From: Zoroaster sp. YZ-2022
Taxonomy: Eukaryota; Echinodermata; Asteroidea; Forcipulatida; Zoroasteridae
Direction of reading: 5' to 3'
Length of the DNA: 64,000 nucleotides
Assembly: GCA_029582265.1 (NCBI GenBank)
Contig: CM055821.1
Coordinates: forward strand, 42,041,694 to 42,105,693
Shown: positions 57,561-64,000 of the stretch, piece by piece
Layout of the letters: the number at the start of each line of letters is the position of its first letter
How positions within the stretch are numbered: position 1 is the stretch's first letter
Program-made: the position numbers and the translations under genes
The notes under the pieces: generated by a model
What the model was told of the DNA's origin: nothing
Databases searched by the model: none
What the model saw: the letters and a program-made list of their open reading frames with translations, nothing else

Positions 57561-60500
57561 GATGTCTGGATGTAACTTTGAATATGTCTGGTTTTTAATA
57601 GAATATGCCACCAAATGTACACTGGTGTATGACAATAAACCATAAATGCTGATATTTTGAGATATCTGCAAACATATTCTTAATATGGTTTATTAAAAAA
57701 AAAAAAGAACTAGGCCTATACATCGTGATTCGTTTACACTTTGCGTGACCTTTAGACTACCCAGGAGATTTCCCGCCAGGCAAAAGTATTTGCATGCATC
57801 AGACTCAGAGTTTGTACATTTTGTACTTCTCCACATATAAATATCAAGAATTTATTTAATATTTAGATGTAATTTGAGATGCCATTTGAGATGGTCTAAA
57901 CAAACATAGAAATAATAGAATCAGTGAATGTTTATAACTTCCTTCGCTTAAACTGTCTCATTGGTTATTTTATTTACTACCTAGGCCATGATATGGGTTT
58001 GGAGGTAACGCTTCATAATATATAATTATGTTGTCTTATCTTAAAATTCATAAATGTAATTAATTGTTCAATGTAAAATCGGCCATGATTGACATGGAAA
58101 ATCTCGCTTTACGCATTTACCACTGATTCTCATTTTTTAAATATTTTTTGCCCATAACTGAAAACCCTGGCTATATTACCGTATTGACAAATTATACAAT
58201 TATTAAGATACATAAATTAACTATAACTTTGTATTCAGATATGTAGTATTCAAGTCATGTAATTTAGAAAAAGAAACAAATATGTATCGCTTATAGGATT
58301 GCTGACTATTCCAACAGCCCATAATTCTGACTGCCAACTCAATTTAAATTCACCAGTTAAGTCTTTAGCCAAATTTATCAGCCTAGGCCTACTAGCTGGT
58401 AGTGTAGCTCATGGAGGATGGCAGCCCCCTTGCCCAAGAAAACAATTTCAAGCCAAATATAAAGTTTTATATGGGTGCCAGCCCACAATCCCTTAAAAAA
58501 AAAAAGGTTACCCAAAACTATTCTACAGAGAAACCAAGAGATTCTATTTGTCTGGCCATTCTAATATCCACAACCAGACCTCAAAATAAACATCTCAGGT
58601 TGCCGAAATGTCTGGGCAATGTCTGGGATTAGTGCGGTAATGTCAATTGATAACAGCTGTACTGTTTCAATGGGTTGTCTACTGGCAAGGGCCCCCCTTA
58701 CTTTGAAAGCTGCATACCGGGTCAATGGTTCACCCCAGGTTGAAATTTTTTACCATGTTATTAGGCACTGTATCAATAGAGAACTTATACAAAGTGGCTG
58801 AATTTGAGTTTTCCATGACGTAGTAAACAACAATTGTTTACAAACGGACTGAATGAAATAGCACCACCATGAACCGCAGGGTTTTAATCACATTATTTAC
58901 TCTTGAAAAAACAGTTCAAATGTGAAAAACAACTGTTCTGCTACATAAAGGTCAATTCTTTGAGAGAAGGCATTTATTTCTTTGGCGAGTTTTTACAACC
59001 CGTTTTCGTGTAGTTCCAGATACGAATTGTGATTTTGACGACGAAACCGTCGTCCTCGCTAATAATGTACAGTTTTGAAAATATTTTTTAAATATTAAAC
59101 TTTGACTTCCGGTTTGGACAGGAAGTAAAGGTCAAATTGGGGTCATGTTTTTGTAAATATTTTTGACAATTAACAATCTGTACAATGGTGCAAAAACTGT
59201 AAATTTAACATTATATGTTATTTTAATTATATGTTTTACTTTTCTTCTTCTTCTTCTTCTTTTCGGTGAATATCCAGAGCAAAAATCATAGTTGCAGAGT
59301 TCACAGAACCTTAAAACTTCACACATAGTTAGACCTTAACATGTAGTTGTATCTTAAGTTGTGACGTCATAGTGAGGTCATCATCAGATATCGAATTACA
59401 CTCAATCAAAGTTTAATATTTCAAAAAATTATATCTCATGAACCACATAAGATATTTTCACAATATTTACACCATGTTATAGATCTTGAATTATGTGATT
59501 TTTCGTACACAGACGTGACCCCAATCTGACCTTACTTCCTGTCCAAACCGGAAGTCAAAGTTTAATATTAAAAAAATCATATCTCAACAACTACAAGAGG
59601 TAAATTGACATTTTTTGCATCATTGTATAGATTGTTAATTGTCGAAAAATATACACAAAGGTGACCCCAATTTAACCTTACTTCCTGTCCAAACCGGAAG
59701 TCAAAGTTTATTATTTTAAAAAATCATATCTCAACAACCACAAGAGGTAAATTCACAGTTTTTGCACCATTGTACAGATTGTTAATTGTCGAAAAAAAAT
59801 ACACAAAGGTGACCCCAATTTGACCTTACTTCCTGTCCAAACCGGAAGTCAAAGTTTATTATTTAAAAAAAATCATATCTCAACAACCACAAGAGGTAAA
59901 TTCACAGTTTTTGCACCATTGTACAGATTGTTAATTGTCAAAAATATTTACAAAAACATGATCCCAATTTGACCTTTACTTCCTGTCCAAACCGGAAGTC
60001 AAAGTTTAATATTTAAAAAAATCATATCTCAACAACCACAAGAGATAAATTCACAATCTTTGTACCATTATACAGATCGTTAATTGTTAAAAATATTTAC
60101 AAAAACATGACCCCAATTTGACCTTTACTTCCTGTCCAAACCGGAAGTCAAAGTTTAATATTTAAAAAAATCATATCTCAACAACCACAAGGGGTAAATT
60201 CACAATCTTTCCACCATTGTATAGATTGTTAATTGATTGTCGAAAAATATTTACACAAAGGTGACCCCAATTTGACCTTAGTTCCTGTCCAAACCGGAAG
60301 TCAAATTTTAATATTTAAAAAAATCATATTTCAACAACCACAAGAGTTAAATTCACAGTTTTTGCACCATTGTACAGATTGTTAATTGTCAAAAATATTT
60401 ACAAAAACATGACCCCAATTTGACCTTTACTTCCTGTCCAAACCGGAAGTCAAAGTTTAATATTTAAAAAATATTTTCAAAACTGTACATTATTAGCGAG

Positions 60501-61995
60501 GACGACGGTTTCGTCGTCAAAATCACAATTCGTATCTGGAACTACACGAAAACGGGTTGTAAAAACTCGCCAAAGAAATAAATGCCTTCTCTCAAAGAAT
60601 TGACCTTTATGTAGCAGAACAGTTGTTTTTCACATTTGAACTGTTTTTTCAAGAGTAAATAATGTGATTAAAACCCTGCGGTTCATGGTGGTGCTATTTC
60701 ATTCAGTCCGTTTGTAAACAATTGTTGTTTACTACGTCATGGAAAACTCAAATTCAGCCACTTTGTATAAGTTCTCTATTGATACAGTGCCTAATAACAT
60801 GGTAAAAAATTTCAACCTGGGGTGAACCATTGACCCGGTATGCAGCTTTCAAAGTAAGGGGGGCCCTTGCCAGTAGACAACCCATTGAAACAGTACAGCT
60901 GTTATCAATTGACATTACCGCACTAATCCCAGACATTGCCCAGACATTTCGGCAACCTGAGATGTTTATTTTGAGGTCTGGTTGTGGATATTAGAATGGC
61001 CAGACAAATAGAATCTCTTGGTTTCTCTGTAGAATAGTTTTGGGTAACCTTTTTTTTTTTTAAGGGATTGTGGGCTGGCACCCATATAAAACTTTATATT
61101 TGGCTTGAAATTGTTTTCTTGGGCAAGGGGGCTGCCATCCTCCATGAGCTACACTACCAGCTAGTAGGCCTAGGCTGATAAATTTGGCTAAAGACTTAAC
61201 TGGTGAATTTAAATTGAGTTGGCAGTCAGAATTATGGGCTGTTGGAATAGTCAGCAATCCTATAAGCGATACATATTTGTTTCTTTTTCTAAATTACATG
61301 ACTTGAATACTACATATCTGAATACAAAGTTATAGTTAATTTATGTATCTTAATAATTGTATAATTTGTCAATACGGTAATATAGCCAGGGTTTTCAGTT
61401 ATGGGCAAAAAATATTTTAAAAATGAGAATCAGTGGTAAATGCGTAAAGCGAGATTTTCCATGTCAATCTGGCCGATTTTACATTGAACAATTAATTACA
61501 TTTATGAATTTTAAGATAAGACAACATAATTATATATTATGAAGCGTTACCTCCAAACCCATATCATGGCCTAGGTAGTAAATAAAATAACCAATGAGAC
61601 AGTTTAAGCGAAGGAAGTTATAAACATTCACTGATTCTATTATTTCTATGTTTGTTTAGACCATCTCAAATGGCATCTCAAATTACATCTAAATATTAAA
61701 TAAATTCTTGATATTTATATGTGGAGAAGTACAAAATGTACAAACTCTGAGTCTGATGCATGCAAATACTTTTGCCTGGCGGGAAATCTCCTGGGTAGTC
61801 TAAAGGTCACGCAAAGTGTAAACGAATCACGATGTATAGGCCTAGTTCTTTTTTTTTTTTAATAAACCATATTAAGAATGTGTTTGCAGATATCTCAAAA
61901 TATCAGCATTTATGGTTTATTGTCATACACCAGTGTACATTTGGTGGCATATTCTATTAAAAACCAGACATATTCAAAGTTACATCCAGACATCA
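57561..61995. repeat. large palindrome, arms 1,645 bp, spacer 1,145 bp
   Basis: Left arm 57,561-59,205 and right arm 60,351-61,995 are inverted copies; paired positions sum to 119,556 along the arm apart from small slips. I saw only small differences by eye (e.g. ATGATTGACATGG against its partner near 61,460, and A-run lengths). The outer part of each arm is block A sequence. The arms contain mirrored open frames of 60 and 65 residues, which are not genes. The spacer is mostly the 149-bp array. Confidence 0.92.
59405..60465. repeat. 149-bp tandem array, 7 units
   Basis: TTCCTGTCCAAACCGGAAGT recurs at 59,536, 59,682, 59,830, 59,980, 60,129, 60,282 and 60,431 (60,282 in a slightly altered context), spacing 146 to 153. 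Each unit has CATATCTCAACAACCACAAG, CACCATTGTACAGATTGTTA and TGACCCCAATTTGACC. An eighth, inverted unit forms the inner end of the left arm (59,091-59,205). No coding frame. Confidence 0.92.
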
Positions 61996-62285
61996 GGTAT
62001 TCGATATTTGATCTTATCAATAAATCGATACCTCATGGACTGACGACCATGCCTTGCATAGTTAGGGGTAGATAGGGTCCTTAAACCTGTCGTAACAGGT
62101 AGCCTATCTAGTGATGGTGTCACTAAAAAAAAAAAAAAAAAAAACCTTGGGGGTAGTGGGAGCCCGGTAGCCCTGTAAGGCAATCCCCTAGTGCTGGTGA
62201 CACGAACATAACACTTGGGTAGGAGAGCCCATTAGCCCAGTAAGGCAATCTCCTAGTGAAAACACACCCAATTATGGGAAAATAA
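61996..62285 (+). other. probable 5' untranslated region of the LINE
   Basis: Begins where the palindrome ends. Contains a 20-base A run (62,126-62,146) and two diverged about 65-base direct repeats (AGCCCGGTAGCCCTGTAAGG; AGCCCATTAGCCCAGTAAGG). GC content rises relative to the flank. Its assignment to the LINE is by position. Confidence 0.5.
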
Positions 62286-64000
62286 TTGCATATGATCCTA
62301 ATGTCCACTTCAAAAGTTACATACCGCATCGCTCGTCGCGCGGGTAACCAAGGAGCGCGTCCCTCAGTGAGACGCCAGGCTGGGGTCGAAAAATATGCTA
62401 CTGGCTGTGACAGGTTGTCTCTGTCCTCCAAAAGTCCCATCAAGTCACACGAAACAATGTCCTCGGACCGAAGTTTCTCTAACAAGTCACGCTCAAAGCG
62501 AAAAAATGCTGTCAAATTTGTTAACATCAACATTTCAACACTAAATATACGAACCCTATCATGCGACATTAAATTTGCAAACTCTATCCAAGAAGCAAAA
62601 AAACTAAATCTTGACGTTCTTGCCTTACAAGAAGTCCGTCGTTGTGGCTCTGGTACCATTGAATTTGACTCTGATAGTTTACTAGGTTGGCAATTTGTCT
62701 GGAGTGGATATAAGTATAAGAGCAAGGATGGAGTAGGTTTTATTTTGGCACCTCATGTGAAGTTGGTTGATACGCATATTCATCTTGAAGCGAGAATACT
62801 ATCTGTTCGTGTTATCATTCATGGTTTGTTCCTAACTTTGACATGTTCTTATGCCCCTACTGAGTGCAGTGTAGAGTCTGCAAAATCTCACTTTTATGGC
62901 AAACTCAGACAAGCTAACAACGATATGCTCAAATATAACCGCTTTAAATCCATTAACATGGGGGATTTCAATGCATCTATCGGAATGGATTCTAAAAATA
63001 GTGGTGCTTGGGACAATGTTTTAGGTTTTAACAACTCTTCCCAATTGGAAACCAATAGCAATGGTGAATCCTTTTGAAATTTTGTTCAGAAAATAGGCTT
63101 AGAATCATCAATAGCATCTTCCGGACAAAGAGAATTCATAGGGAAACATGGGTCCATAAGCCAACAGGTAAAGCAAAACGCCTTGATTATATAACCACCA
63201 GGAAATATATATCAAGATTTATCACATCTTGTAGAGCATATCGTAAAACTGCATCCATCTTTGACACAGATCACTATATGGTAACAATGACATTGAAATA
63301 TCCTACATCAAACAAGAAACTTTTCAATCATTTTCTAAAAAGCAAACTCCTAAACCAAAGTTGAATGTATCTCTTCTGCGCGACAACAAAGACGCTGCTA
63401 AACTCTATTCAGATCAGCTAGACTCAAAACTCGGGTTAGAAGATATTCCAAATGACTTGGAACAAATAGCAGATGATATTACGGTAGCGATACAAGATTC
63501 GCTAGAAGCTGTTTGCCCAAAAATCATCCTAATAAATCTTCTGAACCCTGGCAAGATCAAGAATTACAAAATCTAATGAGCAAGCTGCATAAAAATCCAA
63601 AAATAGGGCTCTTCAAAAGCAAATTCGTAAGAAGAAAAACTTTAAAAGATCAATATTTTCATGAAAAAGCCGTTGCTATAAATACTGCAGCAGAGGCAAG
63701 ACAAGTTGAGAAAGAATTTCAACTTGCTAAAACTAAATCTATGCACTCTACCACCTAAAAAATCACCATTTCAAATGAAAAGTTAATAAAGCATTTCAAA
63801 GAGCATTTTTCTGAAAAGGTTATTGACGTACCACCTGAGTTAGAACATCCAAATAGTTATGATTACTTGTTGGATACACAGATTGAAGTGAATGAAGATC
63901 CACCTAACCTTGATGAAATTGCTGAAGTAGTTAAAACATTTAAGAATAACAAATCTGCTGGTACAGATAATCTTCACTGTGAAGGGCTGAAGTACCATTG
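62286..64000 (+). pseudogene. RTE-like LINE polyprotein (APE endonuclease, start of RT), frameshifted, cut by window end
   Basis: Open from 62,286 to 63,077: a Ser/Lys/Arg-rich leader, then an apurinic-type endonuclease: ISTLNIRTL (Asn), LDVLALQEVRR (catalytic Glu), DGVGFILAP, LTCSYAPTE, SINMGDFNASIG (Asp/Asn). After a frame change at about 63,075 the domain continues with RETWVHKPTGKAKRLDYI and ends IFDTDHYMVT (final Asp/His). Further frame changes near 63,364 and 63,540 and a stop at 63,757 lead to the RT N-terminus; VVKTFKNNKSAGTDNLH at 63,930-63,980 is the first RT block (K-NKS-G-D). All endonuclease catalytic residues are kept. The layout and CFDP2-like look (GSGT near the Glu, DGVGF) favour the RTE group, but Proto2/RTEX cannot be excluded. 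This copy cannot make one protein as given. Confidence 0.82.

Noticed and set aside
58299..61257. Identical 60- and 65-residue frames on opposite strands (58,299-58,801 and 60,754-61,257)
   Set aside because: Mirror images created by the palindrome; no domain or codon character, with block A relatives lacking the frame.
57561..61995. Palindrome as a missed-adapter read artefact
   Set aside because: Not excluded, but such artefacts fold back without a spacer, whereas here 1.1 kb of non-symmetric tandem repeats separates the arms.

Overview
The window looks like transposon-packed intergenic DNA from a metazoan, most likely a marine invertebrate. Evidence: a piggyBac transposase with a spliceosomal-type intron, tRNA-derived SINEs, L2-like and RTE-like LINEs, DIRS/LTR-type reverse transcriptase relics, Tc1/mariner-, hAT- and piggyBac-type DNA transposons, and a Polinton (Maverick/adintovirus-like) element. 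I see no host protein gene, rRNA or functional tRNA. An echinoderm or other invertebrate deuterostome is a guess from the repeat style only.

Layout. 1-18,262 is the end of a relatively clean contig. It holds the right half of a Polinton (integrase C-terminus, protein-primed DNA polymerase B, a Cys-rich protein, terminal inverted repeat, 1-5,309), a short element sharing the Polinton termini (5,347-5,866), a fold-back repeat with a tRNA-Glu-like end (5,868-6,838), a Tc1/mariner-superfamily element (7,251-9,231), a GC-rich hairpin transposon (10,591-12,673) and a broken piggyBac gene split by a hAT-type MITE. 18,263-18,762 is a gap of exactly 500 N.

18,763-29,259 is the same Polinton seen from further left and in poor consensus. 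It adds minus-strand open segments, major capsid protein, packaging ATPase, a 22-bp tandem array, a very basic small protein, an unknown protein and the integrase, then PolB and the Cys-rich gene again. The whole of 1-18,262 recurs at 23,987-42,829 with many one- to few-base indels. The simplest reading is two overlapping contig ends (or two haplotypes) placed in tandem instead of merged. The broken frames of the left Polinton half are therefore probably consensus errors, at least in part.

42,830-58,290 is a segmental repeat array of two alternating blocks (A: 44,325, 50,090, 57,250; B: 46,250, 53,375). It carries DIRS-like RT relics, a mariner-type MITE, a fold-back MITE, a minisatellite, an L2-like LINE 3' end and a SINE dimer whose empty target site is preserved in the sister copy. 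57,561-61,995 is a palindrome with about 1.65-kb near-identical arms around a 149-bp tandem array. From about 62,000 to the window end runs an RTE-like LINE (APE endonuclease, start of RT) with broken frames.

How the genes fit together: only the Polinton forms a coherent gene set. Capsid and packaging ATPase would build a particle; integrase and protein-primed polymerase would copy and insert the element. Everything else is single transposase or RT genes and their non-autonomous derivatives.
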